A stretch of DNA of 64,000 bases from Alitta virens (GCA_932294295.1 OW028576.1:47586628-47650627); one strand, 5' to 3'; numbered from the stretch's first letter, positions 26,700 to 40,600 are shown. A program made the numbers and translations. Notes: generated by a model not told the origin, from the sequence alone.

Positions 26700-27050
26700 G
26701 CTTTTATAAGCTTTATTCGTATAAAATATACAGTATACATTCAAGATTAATAACAAAAATAAAATATTTAAAACAACGATTTGCACCCACAAAGGAGGGT
26801 TAGCAAAAACCCCAGATAATCAATTTGTGGCTAAATGTTCTATAATATCACAAATATCTGTTTTATTCCGACTAAAGTCTTCACACAACTCATCCCTGAT
26901 ATGAATTAACTCCATGATTTGAACACCAATTAATTGGTCACTCCCTAAAACATGTGTGTAGTAATTCTCTTTTATATGCTTACTAATATAGCTTGGAATA
27001 TATATTTGTTCAATTACTCTACTGCAGCTAATCAGTGTCTGCATCATCAG
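26700..27050 (-). mobile_element. Retroelement 3' end remnant, reverse strand
   Basis: The reverse ORF 27047-26820 (75 aa, with IQIxELIxIRDEL-like acidic helix) is followed by a 3' tail with AATAAAGC and repeated AAGCTTATA. Similar in layout to the fragment at 59.16-59.45 kb. Confidence 0.4.
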
Positions 27051-27327
27051 TGGTTATCTGATCCTACAAATTGCAATTTATTCACTATGTAGGTCTAACC
27101 TGTGACTTCTAAAAAGTTTTCTTGGTTACCGAAGAGGCTGCAGTTGACGTTAACTAACGATCATATATCATTTGATTATAATGATCATATTGTGCGTTAA
27201 TTAAGATCGTCTAGTATCACGTGTATTGAACTAATTAAATGGCAGCGCTGCGTAGAACATAACGATTATAAAATCATGTGCTCATTAACAATTGATATTA
27301 TAAATGTATTTCCGTTTATTTTTCCAG

Positions 27328-27495
27328 GGGTACATGCGTCCCGGCTACAAACCAGACAAAAAAGAAGATGCCACTCCAATGGTCGCCTTTCTGTGTGGCA
27401 AACCCGCGATGCATTTTACCCCACAAGGATGGGTCAAGGACGACAAGACGGACTGTCTGAAGACACCTAATGACATCCTCAACTACTGCAAACTG
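27328..27495 (+). CDS. APP: APP exon a: growth-factor-like domain, first half
   Basis: 56 codons, phase 0 at both ends. It corresponds to vertebrate APP exon 2. It holds three of the six growth-factor-like cysteines (in FLCGK, TDCLK and NYCKL). The acceptor is TTTTTCCAG and the donor CTG/GTAGGA. The vertebrate exon is preceded by a signal-peptide exon that ends in phase 0, so this exon needs a similar upstream partner. Confidence 0.93.
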
Positions 27496-30400
27496 GTAGG
27501 AATAAATTGATATTATTACAAATCCCAAAAAGAGCAGCTGGGTGGCCTAATGGGTAAGGCATCTGCCAATTCCTCCTTGGCCATCTCTGCTGCAGGTCCT
27601 GGGACCCGGGTTCGATCCCAGGCCTGGGCACTCTTCATGAGCTACATCTAAGCTGGGTGTTGTTCGGGTGAGATGTTAAATTGGTGGTCCCTTGAACTTG
27701 GTGTCTATGCTGAGGCAAGTATACTACCCCACCCATTGGGTAAAGTTCTAAGATAGGGTGGACTCCCAGCAGCCTTATTATCTCATCATTACGTCTGCCT
27801 TTGGCAGCTGATCATATAAGCTGACTAAACTTCAGACCCGGTACCATGAGACGTTAACATCAACATAAAAAAACATTTGTTTGGATAAGATCTGTAACCT
27901 GGATCTGTTTACAACCGTGACTGCTTAATAATTTGCGAGTTGCAGTGAACGGTCAATGAAAACTGACCTGAACTGCCTGGACGGTCTGAATTGCATTTAC
28001 GCAATTACTGAACCCATGCAATGTATTGCCAGCCCTGCTTAATAGTTCAATGTTCACTGCTCACTGTAAATTGCTTTACAAAAAGAAAATATCGTAGTCC
28101 TAAATTTGGCACTTTTGGATTCCTTGAATGGCAATGAATGTTTACAATATTTAATCGAAGACCTTAGGTCGACAATGGTTGGGTTGCCTGTGCGTTGTTC
28201 ACAATCAGCATATGATCAGTTTCCAGGAGCCTCGGGACCCAGGGTCGCAAGCAAAGGCAGAACTTGATATTATTTGGTGTAACATTATGCGTTTATTATG
28301 TCGAAAGAAATCAAAATTGATTTCCTGTAGAAGTTTTACTGTCACCTAAACCCCTGGTTTCCATTTTATGACCTGTTTCTGGGTATATATAAATGAATTT
28401 TCACCTCAAATTCCAGATGTACCCCGATATGGAAATCACGAACTTCGTGGAAGCCGACCACAAAGAGACAATTGAGAACTGGTGTCCGTACGGCAGAGAC
28501 AGATGCCGTCGCCATGGCGCCCACACAGTGCGCCCCTTCAAGTGCTTGGGTGAGTCCCGCTACCCGTCAATTGTCCTTTGATTGATAGATGTTGGAATTG
28601 ATTTATTTTGGCAACATTTTTTGCTATTCTGTCAATTTAGGATATAATAGAATAAGGGTAGTTGAATGATAGATAGATGGATGGATGAATAGCTAGATAG
28701 ATACATAGATATGTAGCTGAGCAATTTGTCAACACTGTACAGTGTACAAAACTGACAATCAAATGTGCAGGTATTTCTTACGGACTTCAAACGGAAGTTT
28801 CATGGAAGCTCGCGAAAACCTCACGAAAAACTCGGAGAAACTGGTTTCATTAAAGAACTTAGAACCCTATGAGGAATCAGATGAGGCTAATTGTATTGGC
28901 ATATTTAGCTACTTAAGCTTGGGGTAGTTTCTGTGTAATGCCTGAAAATCTTTACTATACAGACAGACAGACAGAAAGTATTTATTTTACCATAAACTTA
29001 CAGTTTACACAAACAAAACTAATCAAGGAAAACTGGTTATATTATGGCCATAGGAGACATTCACTAAGGCTGACGTGCATGCCACCTATGAACCATTTGG
29101 TGTTATAACATATGAATATTGGCTACATATGAAAGGAACATCTTGGTAAGGATAGCAAGTGCTACAAGCAGGACCGTACCAAAGTATTACCTATATTTAC
29201 ATTAATTGTTTAATCGCATGTTCGCTGATGGACTACCTTGTACTGCATACATAACAGTTTGGATTAGTACAATGTTTTATATGACATTTTGCAGTTCTAG
29301 GGGATTTTAATGTACTCTTACCTAGGGTCGAACAAGAAAGTCTTAGCTCTGGACCAGTAGCATTGAGACGTTGACATCCATGTTATTGTTTCCAAATTTT
29401 CATATTTTTATTGGTTTTGTTTTTCTAGTGGGTCCCTTCCAGAGTGACGCTCTTCTCGTCCCAGATCATTGTGTGTTCGACCACATCCATCAGTCTGAAG
29501 AATGCAAGGTAAGAATGATATTTAATATATATGTACTTTATAAATAGATTAAAATTGGGCCTATGACTCAACTTTGAAGAACAGGCAACGATTATGTGAT
29601 ATTATTGTGCACCTATGTACGTGTAAAACCATTAACTTTTATTTTTTCTCACTGAAGTTTGTTTTTATCTTGTTATTGTTGTACAAGTTATGCTTTTGAC
29701 AAATAAAGTATAATAGATTAATGACATATATATATTAAGGTTTAACTCTACAGATTCATCTGTATAGGTAATCCAATAAAACCAAATACTTATTAAACTT
29801 TTTCATGTATGAACATGCTTCAGGTGAGCTTTTTCTCCAACATTGCAATGTAGTAAAGTTAAACATTACATTTAATGACGTATTTCATTACTTCAGTCTT
29901 TCCACGAGTGGAACAAGACCGCCACTGAGGCCTGCAAGACAAAGCATGACATGAACAAGCAGAGCTTCGCCATTTTGTTGCCATGCGCTGTCAACATGTT
30001 CGGAGGAGTTGAGTATGTTTGCTGCCCGTCTGACGATAGCAAACAGGCTGCTAAGAGTAAGTGTTATTGCAGTAGTGTAGTTGTTTCAGTTGTGAGAGGC
30101 AGTATTAACACTTAATGGGGAGAAAAAGTAAGAGCCCACAGAGGCTATTACCATAGTACATGAAAAGACAATAAGATGACGTCACTACACCATGACGTCA
30201 CAGAATAGATGACGTCATCAAACAATACTTATCTGCTACAGTGTCAGTGAACTCTTGTGATACTTTCACTCCCATTGCTGTGGGTTTGTGGTACCTTCGT
30301 AGAAATGGAGGACTCTCAGATGAACAGGGAGAGGGAGACACTGGTCCACACCATCTTTGTGACATCATCAATGCACTCAGGGATCTGATTGTTTGATGAT

Positions 30401-33400
30401 GTCATCAGAGATGATCAACAAAGGTTGTAAGGACTAGTGTACAGCTCCCCCTGTTGGCTTAAAAATCACCATTGCGAAATGCTGTTACACTCGGCGACAT
30501 TGAGCTTCGCCACGACATCAAGATTCGCCACCCCCTAAAACATAATTATACACATTGCAAGGTCTTGATTTGCTACAAAACTAATTAAATTTTTTATCTC
30601 ATTGTCTGTGTTTTAACACTGGCAGTCATCTGGTAAGTGTTTATTGCAGTGTATTGCAAGTGGCGAATTTCGATGTTGTGGTGAATTTGGTGTCGCCAAA
30701 TGTACAGATAATGAACTTCGTCACAACACCCCTACAGGGTACTACAAGATATTGTAATATTAAACTGTAAGTTCAATGAATACTGACATCAGAATTGTTG
30801 GTATTAAGGTGAAAATTGTATGTACGGAGAAAATCTAGAGTAAACTAACAGTAGCTTTATCTTCATAAATGGAAATGCGAGTTTGTCAAGTTAAGGTTAA
30901 ATACATAATAAACCTCGGATGTTTGTTTTCCACAGTTGACGTTGATGTCCAGAACAAGATGGAGATTGATGACAAATCGGCTAAGACGATCTACCCCAGC
31001 AAAGTAAACACCAAACCAATCATCGCAGGCGACAAAGCCGAGCAGAAGTTGATGGCCGAGAAATTCGCCAAGGTAATTAATCTCAATTGGCAGAAAGAAA
31101 TCTTGGGGAAGGTGGCAGAAACTTGTGAAAGCAGTGGGAAATTAGTCTCGATAGTGTATTTTCACGGAAGCTTCCTGATATTTCCACCAGATGGCTAGTG
31201 AGAATACTGCAATTCTATTGGCTGAAAAAGCTCCCGCCCTTGACTGTGATTGGCTGAAGCAAATTGCATCCTAGTGGCAGTATTTTTAGTGCATTTTAAT
31301 GTATATTTGACATCTTGTCATTCAGTTGATTTCTGTTATTTCCCTTAGAAAAGTATATTTATTGAACAAGTAGGGGATGATCTTTGATGTGTGAAAAGCA
31401 AAATGAGTAATAAGATAAGAGGAAGGACACTTGTCTTGTTGAATTCAAGGCTGCTCAGTCAAAAGACTACTCTCAGAAAAAAACAGCAAGGAATGCGGCA
31501 GAAAATTTTGAAAGTAGTGGGAAACTCGGGATATATGTGTTTACACTGGTAAAAGTGGTATTGTTTTATAGTTTTGAAGGTCAGGTATAAGGTTTTCCTG
31601 TAGTATCAACACTTCAATTGATGGCAAGAGATTTATCGGTGGGACTATTTCTCATTTCCATTCTGAATATATTTGTCCCCAACAAAACTTTTTTAGCATT
31701 TAATCAATAATTATTCATATGGAAAACACACGGAAATTGATGTAGTGCTCGGAGAAACCTTCGACAATATTTGGGTTGTAATTGTGTTACATTAACTGGC
31801 CTAATTAGTAGTAATAATTTATTTTGCAGGTGCAGCATTTCAGCAAGGACTGGAAGGATGACGACTGGTCTTCCGAATCTTCTGAGGAGGAGGATGAGGA
31901 CGATTATATGGATGAAGATGATGATTATAATTATGAAGAAGATGAAAATGACTGGGAAGATAGCTGGGAAGAAGAGGAGGATAAGGTGAGGGAATTGACT
32001 AGGGAAATAGCTAGGGATATTATGAGGGAAATTAGTAGGGAATTGCTAAAGATATAAATACAGTTATGAGGAAGATGTGAGTGACTGGGAGGATGGCTGG
32101 GAAGAAGAGGAGGATAAAATGAGGGAATTGACTAGGGAAATTAGTAGGGAAATACTAAGGATACAAATACAGTTATGAGGAAGATGAGAATGACTGGGAG
32201 GAAGAGAAGGAAGGTGAGGGAAGTTACTAGGGAAATTACTACGGATATAAGATAAGGGAAATGATAAGGTAAAGCTAGGGAAATTATTAGGGATTGATCG
32301 GGACATGAGGGAAATTACGAAGGATATAATGAGGGAAATGACTAGGGAATTTATAAAGGATATAATGAGGGAAATTACTAGGGAATTATTTAGGGAAATA
32401 AGATGATAATTTGGATGAAGATGATCATAATTATGAAGTAAGGAGGGTGGGTAAGGTGATGGAAATAACAAGGGAAATTGCAAAGGATATAGCTAGAGAT
32501 CTAGTGAGGGAAATTAATAAGGAATTGCTTAGGATATAACTAGAAACAACATGGGGATATAATGAGGGAAATCAACAGGGGATATAGCTAGGAATGAGAA
32601 TAACTGGAACTTATTAGGGACATAGCTTGGGATATAATGAAGAGTTGAAAAATTTAAATCAATTGAAGGTATTGCAGGTAAGTAGTGAAGTTAGGAACCA
32701 AAGTAATATCCATGATGTTTCAATTACATTTTCATGATTATTTGCCTGTCTTTATAGGGTAGAGTGTCGTTATAAAGTTCTACAAGATCTTAAAAGATTG
32801 TGAAGATTTTAAATCTAAGTATTTAAACTAAATGCTTTGTTTTAAAAGTTGATGCAAAACTAACATCCGTTTAGCATTAAGTTTTACGTTCCGTTTGATT
32901 CCCTTTAGTGTTTTTTGGCTTGAATTAATTAATAAGGTCATTTATGATTAAGTTTCACAAATAAGAATTTAGGCTTGCACAACTAAAATAGTTTTTCTGA
33001 AAGCCTAGTGTAATTATCATTATAGTCAATTATTAATAGTGATTAGTTCTCGAATCACGTTATTAATCCTGACATTGTTTGATATTTGGCATTATTAACT
33101 TTATTGTGTTATTTCTGAACTAAAATCTAAATCCTTTAGTGTGCTGTCCTATCCTGATTGTTACGTGTTCAATATCTCAATTTGTGTGATTCTACAGAAG
33201 TGATCTAGATGTTTTGGATATTTTGTAATGCCTTAAATTGTCTCTGTTTGTGTTTTAAGTTCATTTTAATAGTCACTTTTAATAACCATTCCTGAGTAGA
33301 AATCTTTAATTCCCTAATTAATATACGTAACTTTTAAGAGAATGTGCTTGATTGGCTAATTGCTCTATGTCTATAACTGTCCTCTATTTGTAAACTCACA

Positions 33401-36400
33401 TCTGATTGGTCGATGCTTGCATGATTGACAGCTTGCTGCCCCGCCTACCACCACCACCACCACTACCACAAAAGCTCCTTCTACCACCGAGAAGGGCGCT
33501 TATCTTCCAACAGACGCCTATAACGAGTATTTGAGAGGAGGGAACAGATATTTGAACGAGCACGAATATTTCGTACGCGCTAAGAGCGAACTGCAGAAAC
33601 ACCATCATGAGAAGGTCACCAAGGTGAGGTCAAATAAATGGGTCATGTGTCAATTGGAAGGGTTAAGGGTCATATATGGGTCAAGGTCCATCTGGAGAGT
33701 CAAATGTTATTAAATGGGTCAATGGTCGATTAGAAGGGTCAAATGTGAAACTAATAGGAGGTCTAGGGTCAATCGGGTCAAATAAATGGTCAAGGGTCAA
33801 TTGGAAAATTAAAAGGTGAAATAGATGGGTGGAGGTAAATCGGAAGGTTATATGTTAAAATGATAGGGTCAGGTGTCAATTAGAAATGCACCCTTAGCCT
33901 TTTTTGCTTACTACCCTGTGGTAGTGCCTAAATGTAATGACAGCAGTTTACTTCGACTGATTATGTTAACTATATATTCGGGAACGCACAATCTCAAGAA
34001 TTGTGTCTCAGATGGCAAGGTTAAATGCTCCTTTGATTTTAAGGAAGGAAACTTATACTTTTAATATCACCAGTTGTCATTATATAGCTAGCTGCACCAT
34101 GTCTATCCAAGAGTTGGTATGTTGGTAATGGCATATACACTGCATAGTGTCTGCCAACCGTGTTAATGATAATTTCGAAGAATGCAATTATTTATTTTTC
34201 TTTTATTTTTTTCATATGATACATGGTCAATAAAGAAATTGAGAAATTGAATTGAGTCATCAAGACTCGGTGATTAGGCCAAGTTGTAATACCGAAAAAG
34301 GGGGGACTATCAATATGTTCTGGGGGAAATTGTTTATCTCATGAAGATTTGACCCGTAGATTTCATTGCACAAAATTTATCTCTTGCATGTTGAATGCCA
34401 TTTATTGCTATCAAATGCCATGCTCTTGAAATAGGACAAGTTTTAGGCTGTTTAATACAGTTTATTCATCTTGTTAATTACCTGATGCATGAGAATTTAA
34501 CTTAGACAATTTCATTAACTTATATTTAGACTTCTTTGATTGCAGTGTTCTCTCTTTACACATTGAATGCATTTTTACGAGTCATTTGCTAAGTTTGAAT
34601 TCTTAAGACTCAGTGTTACTTACATAGTTATATTATTTGGTCTAACACGATGCAGTGAACCCTCCTGTCGTTACCGCCAATTTACCGTTAAGCCGCATGT
34701 ATTATAAAGCTAACTTATCTCAGTTTTTGCAGCAGTCGTTATTAAGATATCGAAGTATTTTTTTTAGAAAGATGTTGGTTGGTTTTTTCAGATGATGAAA
34801 GAGTGGGCTGCCGCTCGTCAACGAGTCCAGGAGATGAAGAACACGGATGCTAAAGCGGCTGATAAACTCAACAGAGAAATCACTGCCAGGTGGGTGATAG
34901 TAACTTATTACGAACATTAGAACAATAGTCGATGGTGAGGAGTCCCGATAATGAGATTTGTGGGATGAGGAAAAATTATATTCTCCACATTGCCCATCAT
35001 ATGCTGCAGCCGTCCAACATACACTGCAGCTATCCAACATACTCAGCCATCCAGCATACACTGCAGCTATCCAACATACAATGCAGCTATCCAAAATACT
35101 CTGCTGCTATACAACATAAACGCATGCTGGATTACAAATGAAGCATTCTGATTGGCTCACAGCACCTGAGTGGAGAATGTATTTGTATACCATTGAAGGT
35201 CCTGAGTTTAAATCCCGGGCTGAGCATTATTCATGAGCTACATCTCAGCAGGATGTCGTTCGCATGAGATGTCTTGGACTAGGTGTCTATGCTGGGGCAA
35301 GTAGATAGATAAGATAGGTAGGGAAAGTGCAGCCCTCTCAAGCAAGTTCTTGCCGCTATCAAGGTTTGATTGATAAGGTGAGAGAGAGAGGAGGAGTTGA
35401 CCCATTTTACACATTTACCCCATGGATGGGATCTTTTACTTGCCTCAACACAGACACCCGAGTACAAGGGACCACCAATTTAACGTCTCATCCAAACGAC
35501 ATCCAGCTGGGACGTTCAGCAGAGCTAGCCAAAGTGGATTGGGTGGATGCCTTAACCATTAGGCCACCTGTGGGGTTAATATTGCATGATGTCTGCTCCA
35601 ATCCTTGTCATATCATTTCATCATTACATATACTTCTCAGAGTCTGGGGGCTGGTCATCTAAGCTGACTAGGCTTGGTGTCAAAATCTGAAAGTGTCTGA
35701 AATTTCTTAACCATCTGTACAATGTAAGCCATCGCGGGTCCGCAGCGTTTCTTGTCTACAAAACAGTCTTTAAGAAAACCAACACGAGAACTATATTCTA
35801 AAGCTACACTGTCTTTCTATGTTTTTATACAGCATTCTGAGGTTGAATGATAATGGCCAAGTATTAATGCCCACCATTGTGCTCTCCGCCCTGTGGGACC
35901 CTTATGCGAAACGCATGACTGCTCCTCTCAACATTAGGGGATTGTTTGCTCTTTCCCTACTTAAGCGCTCGTAAATTTTTTGCCTCTTTAGTGTTTATGA
36001 GAGTTCAGGGCTAACCTCGGAGCTATTAATTTGAGAGTAAGGTCTGTTTGTGTCTAATGTTCTGGAGATAGAAGTGTGTGTCCATTCGCTCGACTTGAAG
36101 TTCGGGTTTATAGAGAGGTAGAATTTGAGAAGCAAGGCCCTGATTGAGGAAAACTTACAATAGGAATATAATGAAATGAGTTAATTAAGTAAATGATACT
36201 GTTGAGGGAGTATGCATTAATGACATGTAGATGACACAATTATTGTATTGTATTGTCTTTTAGTGTCTGAATGCTATGTCATTTAATTTCTCATTCCTAC
36301 TGGGTCTGAAGCTTAGTCAACTTATAGGACCAGCTGCATGTGGCAGACATAATGATGAAATGATAAGACTGGACGTCCAAACAATTCACCCCATTGGGTG

Positions 36401-37617
36401 GGGTCTTTAACCACCTCATCATAGACACCGAGTACGAAGCACCTCCAATTTTACATCTCGTGCGGACGACATCCAGTTTGGATTTAGCTCATGAAGAGTG
36501 TCCAGGCCGGGGATCGAACTCGAGACCCTCAACAGGGGTTTCCAGTGTGCAATTGGCAGACTATACCAGGATCCATAATAATGTCCACTTGTTTTTTGGG
36601 CATATTTTGCCTCAAAATGGACAAAAATGTTCTCAACAATTCGAATCCCACTTTACTAGCTTATAAAACAGTTCTGGGAACCAAATAACCAGAATTTTGC
36701 TACATCCTCCATTGTTATTTCTGCTGCTTCTCTGCAACCTTGATAAATGGCCATAAAGATGAGATAGTGGCAAAAAATTATCATTGGAAAGATAGGAAAC
36801 TTGAAGTCGGGTTAGAAAGTTGGGCTTTGACTTTTTGGTAACATTTATAGCTATTTGTGCTTCTCCATGACATTTATGAAAAAATAAGACCAAGAAGTGG
36901 AAATTTATTTTGGTTTTATTTTAATGCAGCTTACGATGAGTCACTTCGACTGGATTGATAATTGCTCACATTATTTTTCTGTCTTTTTACAGATTCCAAA
37001 AGACTTACGAAGCTTTGGAACAGGAAGGAATGGCCGAGAAGAAGCAGCTTGTTGCTCTGCACCAACAGAGAGTCCAGGCCTCTTTGAACGAGAAGAAACA
37101 TCATTCTATGGAACACTACATGGCTGCCCTTCAGAAGCCTGAACCTGAGGTAATTAGTTGATTGTTAACAGGGTGAATTTTCACGGAAGTTTCTCAGTGT
37201 TTCCACCAGGTGGTTACAACGGAGCACTGCAATTCTATTGGCTAAAAATATTCCCACCCTTGGCTCTGATTGGCTGCAGCAAAGTGCATCCAAGCAGCAG
37301 TATTTTTAGAGCATTTTAATGTATATTTGACCTCTTATCATTCAATTGATATCTTATTTCCCCAAGAAAGTTGTATTTATTAAATAGGTTAGAAATGATG
37401 TTCAATGTCTGAAAAGCAAAATGAGTAATAAGAGGAGAGGAAAGACTTATGTCTTGTTGAATTCAGGGCTGCTCAGTGAAAAGACTATTGAGAAATGGGG
37501 AAAGAGTAGGGAATTTTATTCTGTAGGCTGGAAAATCCGGTCTGTTTCAGAAATGACATTAAGTTATGAAAAATAAGGCAAATGTAAAAAGATAAATTGA
37601 TTGATTGATTTATTGAT

Positions 37618-37660
<43 letters not shown>

Positions 37661-40600
37661 AACTATCTATCTATCTTTCTAACTATCTATCTGTCTTTCT
37701 AACTATCTATCTATCTATCTTTCTAACTATCTGTCTATCTATCTTTCTATCTATCTATCTTTCTAACTATCTGTCTTTCTAACTATCTATCTATCTTTCT
37801 TTCTAACTATCTATCTGTCTTTCTAACTATCTATCTATCTATCTTTCTAACTATCTATCTATCTATATCTATCTTTCTATCTATTTATCCTATCTATCAT
37901 AACTGACACCTGTTTATGTTACTTGCAAGTTTAGCACCTCATTGGTAATGAATATACAGATATATGTAATCCTGTGCTCACCTTGATGATATTTCTCTTC
38001 CAGGCCACTAGCATCCTTAAGTCCCTGCAACACTACATCAAGATGGAACAGAAAGACCGAATGCACACCATCAACCACTTCAAACATCTCCGAGACACCG
38101 ATCCAGTTGAGGCTGAGAGGGTACGTCAACAGACCAGAGATCATCTCGCCATCATCGACCAGAGGATGCAGCAGAGCGTGGAGATGTTGAACAGGGTTCC
38201 CGACTTCGCTAAGAAGATCAAGGTCAGTTGGAATTGCTTTTTTCTGTGGTTTTTTATATGTTTTATTTATTATGAGGCGCTATGAGTTTGATAACGTAGC
38301 TTGCAGAGTTGCCACTGGTCAGGGAAAAGGGATTGTGAAATTGACAGTGAAATTTGGAAATCATGAAAAGTCAGTGAAAACTGGGGAAATTCACTGAAAA
38401 GTGACCTTTAACTTTATTAACATTTAATATGCAATTGTAGAACTTAAGATAAGCTTTCCACTAACTGCATGAGGTACTATTTTTGTGAATGTGACGGAGC
38501 AAGTATTACCATATACTCCGCTGCCATACAACATAAAGTGATACTCCCATGCGGCCCGAAAATGAAGCTTTCTTTTTATTGGCTCACAGTAACTGAGTAG
38601 AGAATATATTTCAATACAAAGTTTTTTTCTGAATTTTCTTGCAGGTTCAGATCGACAACTTCCTTGCCAGCTTCCATGAGATTGACGCTTCTATCAACAG
38701 CCTTCTGGAAGCTCATCCTGCTAAGGTAAGTCAATATCCACCAGATGGGGCTTATGTCGCCGTCTGCAGCTCCACCTTTGGTTAATGTTATTATAAACTG
38801 ATAAACATGATAAAGGGGAAGAAGCGGTTTTCTCCGTCTCGTGGTATATTCAAAATTGATTTAATGTAAGGATTATGGACTTAAGATGAGTTCTTGGCAA
38901 GATGTGTTTAAACTGAAAAGTTGTCGTCTTGCCATTTAACCAGTATATTACAGAACAACTCTGTTATATCTATAGTTGCAGGCAGAAAGCAGAATGTAAA
39001 TGTACATCAACGTTTATGTAATAGTTCTATCCCTCATACTAGGGAGTTAACTAACATTTTTGTTGGTTATATATATCCCGACTCCGAAGGGGGAGGGATA
39101 TAAGCAACAAAAATGTTAGTTAACTCCCGCCCATGAGGGATATAACTAACTGAAACTCCATTAGGCATATTTACAAATTTTTTTTATTGTTTTGTTTTAC
39201 TGGTATTATTAAGCAATTAAAGTACAGTTTGCACTCAGGAGGGAGTTACAAACATTTTAGTTGGTTATATCCCACTCAGAACAATAGGAAAACAGTCTTA
39301 AGTGGATTATAAAGTCTGTTATCACTCAAGAGAGTTTTAACCGACTTCACATTTACAAGTCCTGGGGTAGGCAACCTGAGGGGAGCTATAATCACCATCA
39401 CATGCCTGTAGACATGTACTAATTTCCCCTTGGTGGAGTGGAGCTCACTTAAAGCATGCTTCTATTTATAGGTCCCCACCACCACCAGCCAAGAAAGACC
39501 AGTTGAACCACCAACGGCCGACATTGAAGTGAAGGTCGAGCATGAACAGCCAACCGCTGAGAAAGTGGACGAACCATCAGAGAAACCATCTCAGTCTGTC
39601 CCAGAAACCGTCAAGCCCACCGAAGAGAAGATCCCCGCAGCTAAGCCAGTTCCTGGTGAGTAAGCGAGATGTTATATGATCTGGAAATAATCTTGTCAGG
39701 GTGTCTAGCAGTCGGGGGAAAGTCGGAGCAATGCGAAATTTCATCCAGGTCGTAGAATTTTGTAGGTGGTCAGGGAAAATTAAGATTAATGAATTGGAAA
39801 AAGCCTTCGGAAAATGGATTTGTTACATTTTTGCCATTTTATGGGGCATTTCAATGGGGAGAAAAGGTACCACGAGGTGCCACCGTAACAGATAAGTATT
39901 GTTTTGATGAAGTCATCTATATTGTGACATCATCCGTGCAACAATGGTGTAGTGACGTCATTGACTTTTTTATGTACGACAGTCGTAATGCCCCCTGTAG
40001 GCTCTGTTACTTTTTCTCCCCATTAATTTTGCGACATTTCCAGTACTAGCAACAAATGGTGTAAAACTGACATTAAATTCTAGAGTTTAATATGACTTTT
40101 ACTGGATATGATTAGTGATTTATGTGACAGGTTATGGGAGAATCTCACCGATGTATTATAAACATTATTTGGTCATAGCAATGTATAATTTGGTTGTGGA
40201 AAGTAGAATAAGTGTATTTTCATTGTCTTACTCCTCTAATTAACAATCAAAGCAGCTTTTCATTAGGGTTGTCATTGATAAAAAATACATCTATCGATAT
40301 CAGTATGCAACTTTAAATATTGCAATATCAGAAAATCGCGCAAATTTTGTATAATCAGTATTTTCAGTTAGAAATTGAACCATTAAGTCCCAGGTATATT
40401 ACTCTTAAGTCATTATGCAACCATTTGCCTTTAATGTTATAACTATTAAGTCATTATGCAACCATTTGCCTTTAATGTTATAACTATTAAGTCATTATGC
40501 AACCATTTGCCTTTAATATTATAACTATTAAGTCATTATGCAACCATTTGCCTTTAATATTATAACTATTAAGTCATTATGCCACCATTTGCCTTTAGTG

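Noticed and set aside
32064..32483. 139-codon reverse-strand ORF rich in Ser, Leu and Ile
   Set aside because: It is the complement of the AGGGAAATTA minisatellite after APP exon f.
34720..35094. 124-codon reverse ORF with CWIAAVYAGW repeats
   Set aside because: It reads through the complement of the 22-bp CTGCAGCTATCCAACATA repeat and APP exon h.
36394..36688. Overlapping 65-90-codon ORFs (GDRTRDPQQGFPVC)
   Set aside because: They fall in the tRNA-derived head of a reverse SINE-A copy.
37610..37900. CRISPR-like regular repeats
   Set aside because: These are CTAT microsatellites in an animal intron; no spacers of constant length.
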